The notes under the pieces were generated by a model. That model worked only from the letters and a program-made list of their open reading frames with translations. It ran no database searches and had not been told where the DNA came from. Shown here piece by piece: positions 39,984 to 48,909 of a stretch of DNA of 60,712 nt. Position 1 is the stretch's first letter; each line of letters begins with the position of its first letter. Source of the DNA: Rhizobiaceae bacterium (GTDB taxonomy: Bacteria; Pseudomonadota; Alphaproteobacteria; Rhizobiales; Rhizobiaceae); assembly GCA_028279875.1 (NCBI GenBank), contig JANQMU010000020.1:1-60712 (forward strand), given 5' to 3'. A program made the translations under genes and the position numbers.

Positions 39984-40610
39984 ATGATTTCTGCGCCGCT
40001 GATCTATGTCATCCGGCATGGGCAAACGGACTGGAATGTCGAAGGCCGCTTCCAGGGCAGTCGCGACATTCCGATCAATGCGACCGGGCGTCGCCAGGCT
40101 GACGAGAACGGGCTGGCGCTCATGGAAATCCTGGGCGACGAGGCGTCCGCCTTCGACTACGTCGCCAGCCCGCTTGGACGAGCGCGCGAGACGATGGAAC
40201 GAATCCGGGCGGTAATGGCGCTGCCGGCGGATGTCTACCGGACAGATGAGCGGCTGATCGAAGTCTCTTATGGCGATTGGGAAGGCTACACGCTGCCGGA
40301 ATTGCAGGCGCATGAAGACGCGGCTGAAATGCGGGCTTCGGAGCGTGCAGACAGCAAATGGGATTTTCAGCCCCCCGGGGACAGCGCGGAGAGCTATGAA
40401 ATCCTGACCTGGCGTGTTGCCGCATGGCTTGAATCGGTCAAGCAGCCGACGGTATGTGTCAGCCATGGCGGCGTTGTCCGCGCACTGTTTCACCTCATCG
40501 CCGATATCGGGGGCGCCGAAGCGGCCGAGCTGGAGACGCCGCAGGACCGCATCCTGAAAATCGAGGGCGGGACCATCGACTGGATGCCCGGTATCCGCGC
40601 GGATGCGTAG
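39984..40610 (+). CDS. Histidine phosphatase family protein (phosphoglycerate-mutase-like)
   Basis: This 208-residue protein is of the histidine phosphatase superfamily. RHGQTDWN at 11-18 gives the phosphorylated histidine, SPLGRARETM the arginine region, and VSHGGVVRALF the second histidine. The active-site set is complete. Such proteins include phosphoglycerate mutase, alpha-ribazole phosphatase and broad phosphatases; the sequence does not tell which. It stands between fabI and aroC in the plus-strand housekeeping run. Confidence 0.88.
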   Translation: MISAPLIYVIRHGQTDWNVEGRFQGSRDIPINATGRRQADENGLALMEILGDEASAFDYVASPLGRARETMERIRAVMALPADVYRTDERLIEVSYGDWEGYTLPELQAHEDAAEMRASERADSKWDFQPPGDSAESYEILTWRVAAWLESVKQPTVCVSHGGVVRALFHLIADIGGAEAAELETPQDRILKIEGGTIDWMPGIRADA

Positions 40611-40746
40611 GCGTCGCTGCCCGGCCCCGCGCGCCGTGTTTGCGGCCAGCCCTCAAATGGTCTAGAGACGAAATCTGTGTAAGGCGCGGCCTTCCGTACC
40701 GTTATGGGCGGCGGCGCAGGGCAAACGCAGAATCACGGGCAGCCTC

Positions 40747-41841
40747 ATGTCGCACAATACTTTCGGTCATCTGTTCCGGGTTACCACCTGGGGCGAAAGC
40801 CACGGCCCGGCGCTGGGCTGTGTGGTCGACGGCTGCCCGCCCGGCATCGCCTTCAGCGAAGCCGAACTGCAGACCTGGCTCGACAAGAGAAAGCCCGGCC
40901 AATCGCGATTTGTCACGCAGAGACGGGAGGCCGACCTTGTCAGGGTATTGTCCGGCGCAATGCCGCAGGAGGACGGTACAACCCTTGTGACAACCGGAAC
41001 CCCCATATCGATGATGATCGAAAACACCGATCAAAGATCGAAAGACTATTCGGAGATCGCCCGGCGCTACCGGCCCGGCCACGCGGATTTCACCTATGAC
41101 GCCAAATACGGCATTCGCGACTATCGCGGCGGCGGGCGCTCCTCGGCGCGCGAAACAGCCGCCCGGGTCGCGGCGGGCGGCCTGGCGCGCAAGATCATGG
41201 CCGATGTCAAAATCCGCGGTGCGCTGGTGCAGATCGGCACACTGGCCGTCAATCGGGATAACTGGGATTGGGACAGCGTCGATGACAATCCGTTCTTCTG
41301 TCCGGACCCCGAATGCGTGCCGCGCTGGGAGGCGCATCTGGACGCTGTCCGCAAGGCCGGGTCTTCTGTTGGTGCTGTTGTCGAGGTCACCGCCGACGGC
41401 GTTCCGGCTGGCCTCGGGGCGCCGGTTTACGGGAAACTCGATCAGGATATCGCATCCAATCTGATGTCGATCAATGCGGTCAAAGGCGTCGAGATCGGCA
41501 ACGGATTTCACGCCGCGACGATCAGCGGCGAGGACAATGCAGACGAAATGCGGATCGGTGCGGATGGCGAGCCGGTCTTCCTGTCCAACAATGCCGGCGG
41601 GGTGCTGGGTGGTATTTCGACCGGCCAGCCGATAGTCGCACGTTTCGCGGTCAAACCGACCTCCTCAATCTTGACGGAGCGCCGGAGTATCGACGCCGAC
41701 GGCAACGAGGTCGACATCCGCACCAAGGGCCGGCACGATCCCTGCGTCGGCATTCGCGCCGTGCCGATCGGCGAAGCCATGCTTGCATGTACGCTGGCCG
41801 ACCACTATCTGCGCCACCGGGGACAGACCGGCCGCGTTTGA
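40747..41841 (+). CDS. aroC: Chorismate synthase
   Basis: AroC converts EPSP to chorismate with reduced FMN and closes the shikimate pathway. The 364-residue protein has the three signatures: [19 protein letters not shown] at the start, [36 protein letters not shown], and [25 protein letters not shown] near the end. Length fits. The ATG at 40747 begins [15 protein letters not shown], as in homologues. The ribB-ribX gene follows after 25 bases. Confidence 0.97.
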   Translation: MSHNTFGHLFRVTTWGESHGPALGCVVDGCPPGIAFSEAELQTWLDKRKPGQSRFVTQRREADLVRVLSGAMPQEDGTTLVTTGTPISMMIENTDQRSKDYSEIARRYRPGHADFTYDAKYGIRDYRGGGRSSARETAARVAAGGLARKIMADVKIRGALVQIGTLAVNRDNWDWDSVDDNPFFCPDPECVPRWEAHLDAVRKAGSSVGAVVEVTADGVPAGLGAPVYGKLDQDIASNLMSINAVKGVEIGNGFHAATISGEDNADEMRIGADGEPVFLSNNAGGVLGGISTGQPIVARFAVKPTSSILTERRSIDADGNEVDIRTKGRHDPCVGIRAVPIGEAMLACTLADHYLRHRGQTGRV

Positions 41842-41866
41842 CGTGGCTGCAAACGTGGATTGTACG

Positions 41867-42976
41867 ATGTCCTATGACCAGACCCGGGTTGTTGAAGCGA
41901 TACGCGCCTTCGAGGCCGGCGAGATCGTAGTGGTGACCGATGACGGTGGTCGCGAAAACGAGGGCGATCTGATCGTCGCCGCCGTCCATTGCACACCCGA
42001 GAACATGGCCTTCATTGTTCGCCATACATCCGGCATCGTCTGTGCCCCGATGCCGCGCTCGGAGGCCAAAAGACTCAATCTAACGGCCATGGTGGCGGAA
42101 AACGACGCGCCCCACGCGACCGCATTCACGGTATCGGTCGATTACCGGCATGGCACGACGACCGGCATTTCGGCAGACGACCGCACCCTGACGGTCCGCA
42201 ATCTTGCCAATCCAAATTCCGGCGCGGCCGATTTCGTCAGGCCGGGCCACATCTTTCCGCTGGTCGCCCGCGAAGGCGGCGTGCTGATGCGGTCGGGCCA
42301 CACAGAGGCCGCCGTCGACCTGTGCCGGCTGGCCGGTCTGCCGCCCTTCGGCGTGATCTGCGAGCTGGTCAATGATGACGGATCGGTTACCCGCGGCCCG
42401 CAGGTGGACGCATTCGCGCGAAAACACGGCCTCAAGCAGGTTTCGGTGGCCGATCTCATCGCCTACCGGCAGCGCCAGGAAACGCTGATCGAAAAGGGCG
42501 ATGTCTTCGCCGTCGAAACTTCGCAGGGTGAAGCGGTCGTTCATACCTACGCCCTGCCCTGGGACCCGATGCAGCACATCGCCGTCGTCTTCGGCGACAT
42601 CCGCGACGGGGTCGACATCCCGGTCCGCCTGCATCCTGAATCGGTGGTCGACGATGTTTTCGGCAAGACACCGCCGCTTGCCGACCATATGCGGCGCATC
42701 GCGGAGCGCGGCCGCGGCGTCATCGTCTATCTGCGCGAAGGATCGGTGGGAGTCGGCAATTTCGGCAGCGGCCGGTCGGCCGCGACGGACCAGCGCGAAT
42801 CCCATGACGAAGCGAAAATCCGGGACAATGAATGGCTGGAAATCGGCCTTGGCGCTCAGATTCTGAAGGATCTCGGCATATCCTCCATTGAGCTTTTCAC
42901 GTCTCAAAAACGCCACTATGTCGGGCTTGAGGGCTTCGGGATCGCGATCACGAAAACCACGCTCGTCGACGGATAG
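41867..42976 (+). CDS. ribB: 3,4-dihydroxy-2-butanone-4-phosphate synthase fused to a GCH2-like (RibX) domain
   Basis: The N-terminal half (about 1-205) is RibB, which makes the four-carbon precursor of riboflavin from ribulose-5-phosphate. It has DDGGRENEGDLIVAA near 24-38, the HTSGIVCAP loop and FVRPGHIFPL near 123-132. The C-terminal half is shaped like GTP cyclohydrolase II (RibA). The zinc cysteines are missing: HSEC-type sequence reads HPESVVDD, and the following RCDC is absent. Such RibBX proteins are known from Brucella and relatives, so a separate RibA is expected elsewhere. The start at ATG 41867 (MSYDQTR) gives a 369-residue protein. Confidence 0.9.
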   Translation: MSYDQTRVVEAIRAFEAGEIVVVTDDGGRENEGDLIVAAVHCTPENMAFIVRHTSGIVCAPMPRSEAKRLNLTAMVAENDAPHATAFTVSVDYRHGTTTGISADDRTLTVRNLANPNSGAADFVRPGHIFPLVAREGGVLMRSGHTEAAVDLCRLAGLPPFGVICELVNDDGSVTRGPQVDAFARKHGLKQVSVADLIAYRQRQETLIEKGDVFAVETSQGEAVVHTYALPWDPMQHIAVVFGDIRDGVDIPVRLHPESVVDDVFGKTPPLADHMRRIAERGRGVIVYLREGSVGVGNFGSGRSAATDQRESHDEAKIRDNEWLEIGLGAQILKDLGISSIELFTSQKRHYVGLEGFGIAITKTTLVDG

Positions 42977-43054
42977 GAATCGCCTTCAACAGGCCTTGCC
43001 CGGCAGCCCGCTTCTCACGGTTGCGGGGTCAGAAAACACAGTTTAGGTTTGATC

Positions 43055-43981
43055 ATGACCACCCGGCTTTATACCCATCCGATCCATCTGGAACATCTGA
43101 CACCGCCGGGGCATCCGGAGCGGCCGGAGCGTCTGCGCGCGCTCGAGAAGGCCTTCGGCGACGAGGCATTCGCCGACCTCGAGCGGGTCGAGTCGCCGAC
43201 CGCGGATGAGGATAAAATCCTGCTTGTCCATCCCGAAGCGTTTGTCGAACGCATCCGCGCGGTCATACCGGAAGACGGGATCGTCCATATCGATGCCGAT
43301 ACCAGCGCCAGTCCGAAGAGCTACGAGGCGGCATTGACGGCCATCGGCGGCGCCGTCGATGCCGTCGACGCGGTTTTCGCCGAAGCCGCCGACAATGCGT
43401 TCGTGGCCGCACGGCCGCCGGGTCACCATGCCGAAACGGATACGGCGATGGGGTTCTGCCTGTTCAATCAGATCGCGATTGCCGCGCGCCACGCGCAGCG
43501 CGCCCATGGCGCCGAGCGCATCGCCATCATCGACTGGGATGTGCATCACGGCAACGGAACACAGGATATCTTCTGGCAGGATCCGACGGTTCATTATCTG
43601 TCGATCCATCAGATGCCGCTGTTTCCCGGAACCGGTTCCCTGAACGAGACCGGGGCCGGAAATATCGTCAACGCACCGCTTTCAGCGAATATGGGCAGTG
43701 ATCAATTCCGCGAGGCTTTCAGAACCCGCATTCTGCCGGTGCTGGAGGACCTGAACCCGGATCTCATCCTCATTTCCGCCGGTTTCGACGCGCATCACCG
43801 TGATCCGCTGGCGCAAATCAACCTGACCGCGGATGATTTCGACTGGGCGACGGGCAAGCTAATGGACATCGCCACGCACTGTTGCAACAATCGCCTCGTC
43901 AGCGTGCTGGAGGGAGGATATGATCTGGTCGGATTGGCCGAATCGGCCGGTGCGCATGTCCGGCGGCTGATGAGAGGATAG
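43055..43981 (+). CDS. Histone-deacetylase-family amidohydrolase
   Basis: This 308-residue protein belongs to the arginase/deacetylase superfamily, class II HDAC-like. It shows HPIHLEHLTPPGHPERPERL near the start, RPPGHHAE (catalytic histidine pair), the metal motif IIDWDVHHGNGTQDIF, and ISAGFDAHHRDPL, then VLEGGYDL. All zinc ligands (Asp, His, Asp) are present. Bacterial members deacetylate polyamines, acetoin-related or other small amides and possibly proteins; the substrate is unknown. ATG 43055 was chosen behind AGG. It precedes xseB by three bases, the usual order in Hyphomicrobiales. Confidence 0.9.
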   Translation: MTTRLYTHPIHLEHLTPPGHPERPERLRALEKAFGDEAFADLERVESPTADEDKILLVHPEAFVERIRAVIPEDGIVHIDADTSASPKSYEAALTAIGGAVDAVDAVFAEAADNAFVAARPPGHHAETDTAMGFCLFNQIAIAARHAQRAHGAERIAIIDWDVHHGNGTQDIFWQDPTVHYLSIHQMPLFPGTGSLNETGAGNIVNAPLSANMGSDQFREAFRTRILPVLEDLNPDLILISAGFDAHHRDPLAQINLTADDFDWATGKLMDIATHCCNNRLVSVLEGGYDLVGLAESAGAHVRRLMRG

Positions 43982-43984
43982 ACC

Positions 43985-44245
43985 ATGAGCGACAAACCCG
44001 CGAAAAACGATGATCTTGCGGCGATGAGCTTTGAACAGGCGCTTGAGCAACTGGAGAAGATCGTGGCCAGCCTCGAGACCGGCGATGTGCCGCTCGACAA
44101 ATCGATCGAGATCTATGAGCGCGGCGAAGCCCTCAAGGGGCATTGCGAAAAGCTGCTGAAGGCGGCCGAGGACCGTATCGAGAAAATACGGCTGGACCGC
44201 AACGGTGCGGCGCAGGGAACAGATCCGCTGGATGCTGGACAGTGA
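43985..44245 (+). CDS. xseB: Exodeoxyribonuclease VII small subunit
   Basis: XseB pairs with XseA to form exonuclease VII, which degrades single-stranded DNA. The 86-residue protein shows the family core [21 protein letters not shown], then [11 protein letters not shown] and [12 protein letters not shown]. It follows the HDAC-like gene by three bases and is followed by dxs after 156 bases. This HDAC-xseB-dxs order is common in alphaproteobacteria. The large subunit xseA is not in the window. Confidence 0.95.
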   Translation: MSDKPAKNDDLAAMSFEQALEQLEKIVASLETGDVPLDKSIEIYERGEALKGHCEKLLKAAEDRIEKIRLDRNGAAQGTDPLDAGQ

Positions 44246-44362
44246 GATTTGGCGCCCGTAGTGGACAATGCGTGTGTTCAATATGTCACCTGGGCGCGCG
44301 GATGCTGCCAACCGGTCATTGCGCGGACTTGCATTACCTCCCCGCAGCAATAGTTATGATAA

Positions 44363-44380
44363 GCGGCGTTCAAACGCCGC
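44363..44380. repeat. 18-bp palindrome before dxs
   Basis: GCGGCGTTCAAACGCCGC is a palindrome with only the central CA unpaired (arms 44363-44370 and 44373-44380). It ends 21 bases before the dxs GTG and begins two bases after a TATGAT -10-like element (44355-44360). It could be an operator overlapping the transcription start or a leader hairpin with a 6-bp stem. Confidence 0.5.
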
Positions 44381-44401
44381 AGCAACAAAGGCACCCGCAT
44401 C

Positions 44402-46321
44402 GTGACTGACAGGCCCGAGACCCCCCTCCTTGACCGCGTTCAATTTCCCGCGGATCTGAAGGAAATCGATGATCGGGACATGCGGCAGATCGCCGCGGAG
44501 CTGCGCGCTGAAATGGTCGATGCGGTCTCTATCACCGGCGGGCACCTGGGCGCCGGCCTGGGGGTCGTCGAACTTACGCTGGCGATCCACAAGGTCTTCG
44601 ATACACCGCACGACCGGCTGATTTTCGACGTCGGGCACCAGTGTTATCCGCACAAGATCCTGACCGGCCGGCGCGACCAGATCCGCACACTGCGGCAGGA
44701 GGACGGGCTGTCCGGCTTCACCAAACGCGCCGAGAGCGAATATGATCCCTTCGGCGCGGCGCACTCGTCTACATCGATATCGGCCGGCCTCGGCATGGCG
44801 GTCGCCGGCGAGATGACCGACACACCACGTAACGTCGTCGCTGTCATCGGCGACGGCGCCATGTCGGCCGGCATGGCCTATGAGGCGCTCAACAATGCCG
44901 GCGCCCTCGACGCTCGGCTGATCGTCATCCTGAACGACAACGACATGTCGATCGCACCGCCGACCGGGGCCATGAGCGCCTATCTCGCCCGGCTGGCCTC
45001 CGGCAGGACCTATATGGGGATGCGTGAATTCGGCAAGAAACTGACGGCTTATCTCGGAAAGACCGTCGACCGGGCCATCACACGCGCCGTAGAACACGCC
45101 CGGGGCTATGTCACCGGCGGCACCCTTTTCGAGGAACTGGGCTTTTATCATATCGGTCCGATCGACGGGCACAGTTTCGATCATCTGCTGCCGGTGCTGC
45201 GCAATGTCCGGGACAATTCGCAGGGGCCGGTCCTCATCCATGTGGTGACCCAGAAGGGCAAGGGCTATCCGCCGGCCGAAGCAGCGGCTGACAAATATCA
45301 CGGCGTCTCGAAATTCGACGTGATCACCGGCACCCAGGCCAAGGCAACGCCCAACGCGCCGAGCTATACGCGTGTTTTCGCCGAGTCGCTGGTTCAGGAG
45401 GCCGGCCATGACGACAAGATCGTCGCCGTGACCGCCGCCATGCCGGATGGCACTGGTCTCAACCTGTTCAACGAAGCCTATCCCGAGCGCTGTTTCGATG
45501 TCGGCATTGCCGAACAGCACGCCGTCACTTTTGCCGCCGGGATGGCATCGGAGGGTCTGAAACCGTTCGCGGCGATCTATTCGACTTTTCTGCAGCGGGC
45601 CTATGACCAGGTGGTGCATGACGTCGCCATCCAGGGACTGCCCGTCCGGTTCCCGATCGACCGCGCAGGCTTTGTCGGCGCCGACGGTCCGACCCATGCC
45701 GGATCGTTCGACACCACCTATCTTGCGACGCTGCCGGGATTTACAGTGATGGCGGCGGCCGACGAGGCAGAACTCAAACACATGGTCAGGACGGCGGCAG
45801 CCTATGATGAGGGGCCCATCTCCTTTCGCTATCCGCGCGGCGAAGGCGCCGGGGTCGACCTGCCGGAACGCGGTGCGATCCTGGAGATCGGCAAGGGAAG
45901 GATCGTCAAGGAGGGCAGCAAGATCGCCCTGCTCTCCTTTGGAAACCGGCTTGCCGACTGCCAGTTCGCGGCCGAGGATCTGGATGCGGCCGGCCTGTCG
46001 ACGACGGTGGCCGATGCGCGGTTCGCCAAACCGCTGGATACCGAACTGATCCGCCAGCTTGCACGGCACCATGAAGTCCTGGTCACCGTCGAGGAAGGCG
46101 CCATCGGCGGCTTCGGATCGCATGTCATCCAATATCTTTCGTATCAGGGTCTGCTGGATAGTGGCCTTCGGGTCCGGTCGCTTTTCATGCCGGATATCTT
46201 CATGGACCAGGCCAAGCCGGACGCCATGGTCGCCCGGGCGGGCCTTGACCGGAAGGGCATTGTCGACGCGGTTTTCCGCGCGCTCGGCGCCTCCGACATC
46301 CTGTCGAGCACCCAAGCCTGA
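44402..46321 (+). CDS. dxs: 1-deoxy-D-xylulose-5-phosphate synthase
   Basis: Dxs joins pyruvate and glyceraldehyde-3-phosphate with thiamine diphosphate in the first step of the MEP isoprenoid pathway. The 639-residue protein has [32 protein letters not shown], the TPP motif [26 protein letters not shown], then [15 protein letters not shown] and [13 protein letters not shown]. Complete length. It starts with GTG 44402; there is no strong ribosome binding site. IspH of the same pathway is at 25-26 kb. A palindrome with a -10-like box lies just upstream. Confidence 0.97.
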   Translation: MTDRPETPLLDRVQFPADLKEIDDRDMRQIAAELRAEMVDAVSITGGHLGAGLGVVELTLAIHKVFDTPHDRLIFDVGHQCYPHKILTGRRDQIRTLRQEDGLSGFTKRAESEYDPFGAAHSSTSISAGLGMAVAGEMTDTPRNVVAVIGDGAMSAGMAYEALNNAGALDARLIVILNDNDMSIAPPTGAMSAYLARLASGRTYMGMREFGKKLTAYLGKTVDRAITRAVEHARGYVTGGTLFEELGFYHIGPIDGHSFDHLLPVLRNVRDNSQGPVLIHVVTQKGKGYPPAEAAADKYHGVSKFDVITGTQAKATPNAPSYTRVFAESLVQEAGHDDKIVAVTAAMPDGTGLNLFNEAYPERCFDVGIAEQHAVTFAAGMASEGLKPFAAIYSTFLQRAYDQVVHDVAIQGLPVRFPIDRAGFVGADGPTHAGSFDTTYLATLPGFTVMAAADEAELKHMVRTAAAYDEGPISFRYPRGEGAGVDLPERGAILEIGKGRIVKEGSKIALLSFGNRLADCQFAAEDLDAAGLSTTVADARFAKPLDTELIRQLARHHEVLVTVEEGAIGGFGSHVIQYLSYQGLLDSGLRVRSLFMPDIFMDQAKPDAMVARAGLDRKGIVDAVFRALGASDILSSTQA

Positions 46322-46434
46322 TCCTTACAAATCAACACCTTATGCGGTTGCGTTAAGGTTAACAAAACCTTTCACGCCCGCAGTCCCGCCAGTTTGGTAT
46401 CCTTGGCACCGATTGATGCGGGGATCAAAAACTG

Positions 46435-46728
46435 ATGCGGAAATGTGTAACGGGTGCCGCAGCACTGGCGGTTATTGTGATTGCCGGTCTGACCGAAGAG
46501 GCCGCGGCCGGCAAGAAATACGACAAAACGATCGAGCAGGCGGCCATCGCCATCGTTTCAACAAAGCTGGGCGACTTGCGCGGGACGCATAGGATCGATG
46601 AGCCGCATGCGCTCTATCCGCCGATTGAAGCGCGTAGCGCGGCGCAGGGAACTCTTGAACCGACGCCCAATTGGCGCCCTGCCCCCCGGCCAAACGGCTT
46701 CAAAGCTATCCTGACGGCGTTCGAGTAG
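46435..46728 (+). CDS. Small secreted hypothetical protein
   Basis: This 97-residue protein has a signal peptide (MRKCVTGAAALAVIVIAGL) ending near EAAA-GK. A short mature part of about 70 residues follows: an amphipathic stretch TIEQAAIAIVSTKLGDLRG, then a proline-rich end. I do not recognise it. It stands between dxs and tlyA in the same direction; the gap before it (113 bases) contains TTAAGGTTAAC, which could be regulatory. Coding potential is fair from the signal peptide, but homologues are needed for proof. Confidence 0.55.
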   Translation: MRKCVTGAAALAVIVIAGLTEEAAAGKKYDKTIEQAAIAIVSTKLGDLRGTHRIDEPHALYPPIEARSAAQGTLEPTPNWRPAPRPNGFKAILTAFE

Positions 46729-46772
46729 CAGAAATACCTTGCCCGCAAACGCGGCACGGGCCAAGACGGAGC

Positions 46773-47540
46773 ATGATCTCTCGACAACCGCCCGCCGCGG
46801 AACGAACCCGCCTCGATATCCTGCTGACGGCCAGGGGCGCGTTCGATACACGCGCGAAGGCGCGCGATGCGATCGCCCGCGGCAGCGTTCGGGTCAACGG
46901 TCGTGTTGTCACCAAACCCGGCGCGCGAATCGGTGGCAACGACACGATCGACATTGCCGACACAGCGCGCGGCTATGTCTCCCGCGCCGCCCTGAAGCTG
47001 AAGGCCGGGCTGGACCATTTCGGCTTCGATCCTGCGGGATGCGAAGCTCTGGATATCGGCGCATCGACCGGTGGCTTCACGCAGGTGCTGCTGGAGCGCG
47101 GTGCAAGCCATGTCACAGCGGTCGATGTCGGGCACGGACAGTTGTACGCCTCGCTTGCGTCCGACGACCGTGTCGACAATCATGAAGGCGTCAACGCGCG
47201 GGCCCTGCCCGCCGATCTGACCCGCGGCCGGACCATCCGGGCGCTGGTCAGCGATGTCAGCTTCATTTCCCTGAAAACAGCACTTCCGCCGGCGCTGTCG
47301 CTGGCGGCGCCGGGCTGCTTCTGCATTCTGCTTGTCAAACCGCAATTCGAGGCCGGCCGCGCCGCTCTCGGCAAGGGCGGAATCATCCGAGATCCAGCTA
47401 TTGCCGACGGGGTTGCCGACGACCTTGCCCGTTGGCTTGGCGAACAGCCGGGCTGGACCTGCCTCGGATACTGCCCTTCGCCGATCATGGGTGGCGACGG
47501 CAACCGCGAATTCCTGCTTGGCGGCATCAAGGCATCATGA
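46773..47540 (+). CDS. TlyA-family rRNA (2'-O) methyltransferase
   Basis: This 255-residue protein has an N-terminal S4 RNA-binding domain (LDILLTARGAFDTRAKARDA) and an FtsJ/RrmJ-type methyltransferase domain. The SAM-binding motif is ALDIGASTGGFTQVLLERGA, with the catalytic region VSDVSFISLK and LVKPQFEAG. TlyA 2'-O-methylates cytidines in 16S and 23S rRNA and in actinobacteria affects capreomycin sensitivity. The ATG at 46773 gives the normal N-terminus. Its stop overlaps the start of the next RNA methyltransferase by four bases (ATGA). Confidence 0.92.
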   Translation: MISRQPPAAERTRLDILLTARGAFDTRAKARDAIARGSVRVNGRVVTKPGARIGGNDTIDIADTARGYVSRAALKLKAGLDHFGFDPAGCEALDIGASTGGFTQVLLERGASHVTAVDVGHGQLYASLASDDRVDNHEGVNARALPADLTRGRTIRALVSDVSFISLKTALPPALSLAAPGCFCILLVKPQFEAGRAALGKGGIIRDPAIADGVADDLARWLGEQPGWTCLGYCPSPIMGGDGNREFLLGGIKAS

Positions 47541-48775
47541 GCACGCAGACGGTCCAAATCACCCGCCTTGGGGCACAGGGCGACGGCATCGCGGAGACCG
47601 GGGCTGGTCCGCTCTATGTGCCCTTTGTCCTGCCGGGCGAAACGGTGACGGTCGAAGTCCGGAAGAACCGCGGCCGGCTGATTGCCGTCGATCAGCCATC
47701 AGCAGTGCGGGTTGACCCGCCCTGCCCCTATTTCGGGCCGGGCGGATCCGACTGTGGCGGATGCGCATTACAACACATGCAACATGCGGAGTATGAGGCC
47801 TGGAAGCGGCAGTTGGTTGTTGACGCCTTCGCTGCGCGCGGCATCGAGGCCGATATCGGCGCACTGGTTCAGTGCCGTTCCGACGCGCGGCGACGCGCCG
47901 TTTTTACAGCACGCAAGACGCAACACGAGTTGGTGTTCGGGTATCATCGGGCCGCAACCCACCGGATTGTGTCCGTCGATCACTGCATGATCCTCAGCCC
48001 CGCGATCGAGAAGCGGCTGCCGGTGTTGCGATCTTTGGCCGAGCATCTGGCGACGGATACCAAACCGTTCCAGATCAGTGTTCTCGACACCGTGTCCGGA
48101 CTGGACGTCACCATCCGACAAAACCGCCTGCCGGACAGGCTGCGACAGTCGGCGATCGGGCTAGCCATGGAGATCGGCCTTGCCCGGCTGTCGCTGAATG
48201 ATGAAATCCTGATCGAGACGCAAAAACCCTGCCTGGATTTTTCCGGCGTCCTGGTTTTCCCGCCGCCGGACACCTTCGTCCAGGCCAGCCAGGACGCCCA
48301 AGAGGCCATGACCGAACTGGTGGCTCAGCATCTTGGCGGGCTCCGCAAGACAATGGACCTGTTTTCAGGCTGCGGCCCCTTCGCGCTGCAGCTTGCCAGC
48401 GACAGCGCGGTCCATGCCGTGGAAAGCGACGGTGCGGCGCTGTCGGCGCTCGATCACGCGGCACGGCACCACCCAGGTCTGCGGCCGGTTTCGGTCGAAC
48501 GCCGCGATCTCTTCCGACGGCCCGTCCGCGCCGAAGAGTTCACGGGTTTCGACGGCGCCGTGTTCGATCCGCCGCGTGCCGGCGCACAGGCCCAGGCAAC
48601 GGAGCTCGCCCGCGCGTCGATCAAGAAGATCGCGGCGGTTTCCTGCAATCCGGCGACCCTGGCGCGCGATTTGCGCATCCTGATCGACGGCGGGTTCCAG
48701 CTCACATCCGTTACGCCCATCGACCAGTTCTTGTGGACCGCGCATGTCGAAGCGGTGGCGTTGCTGGAGCGATGA
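47537..48775 (+). CDS. TrmA/RlmD-family class I SAM-dependent RNA (uracil-5) methyltransferase
   Basis: This 412-residue protein belongs to the RumA/TrmA family, which methylates C5 of uridine in rRNA or tRNA. An N-terminal TRAM-like region precedes the [4Fe-4S] cysteines Cys63, Cys73 and Cys76 (PCPYFGP and SDCGGCALQH), with a fourth in VDHCMIL. The SAM site is MDLFSGCGPFALQL. The catalytic cysteine is in VSCNPATLARDL. The end FLWTAHVEAVALLER is typical. It overlaps tlyA by four bases. The exact target (RlmC, RlmD or a tRNA site) is not clear from sequence. Confidence 0.9.
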   Translation: MSTQTVQITRLGAQGDGIAETGAGPLYVPFVLPGETVTVEVRKNRGRLIAVDQPSAVRVDPPCPYFGPGGSDCGGCALQHMQHAEYEAWKRQLVVDAFAARGIEADIGALVQCRSDARRRAVFTARKTQHELVFGYHRAATHRIVSVDHCMILSPAIEKRLPVLRSLAEHLATDTKPFQISVLDTVSGLDVTIRQNRLPDRLRQSAIGLAMEIGLARLSLNDEILIETQKPCLDFSGVLVFPPPDTFVQASQDAQEAMTELVAQHLGGLRKTMDLFSGCGPFALQLASDSAVHAVESDGAALSALDHAARHHPGLRPVSVERRDLFRRPVRAEEFTGFDGAVFDPPRAGAQAQATELARASIKKIAAVSCNPATLARDLRILIDGGFQLTSVTPIDQFLWTAHVEAVALLER

Positions 48776-48784
48776 AACCTATGA

Positions 48785-48892
48785 CTTGCGCGCCTCGAAG
48801 GAGATACTTCGAACCGAGTGATAGAAATTCTCCAAGACTGGGATGAGTACCTAAGAGCCGCAGGCATTGATATCCCGGAGCCGTCGCTATGA
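48785..48892 (+). pseudogene. Possible short coding remnant
   Basis: Between the RNA methyltransferase and the Fic gene, one frame without stops encodes about 35 residues. Its C-terminal part reads VIEILQDWDEYLRAAG and then IDIPEPSL before TGA at 48890-48892. The amino-acid composition looks protein-like and a GTG at 48818 could start it, but it is too short to name. It may be the tail of a gene truncated when the neighbouring Fic gene arrived. Low confidence. Confidence 0.3.
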
Positions 48893-48909
48893 CGTCGGCT
48901 TCCCCAAAT

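Noticed and set aside
44354..46315. Long minus-strand open frame of about 650 codons
   Set aside because: It is the mirror of dxs, which has full motifs; the antisense product shows no recognisable domain.
46340..46370. TTAAGGTTAAC as a CtrA box before the small secreted gene
   Set aside because: The two TTAA elements are only two bases apart, not seven.
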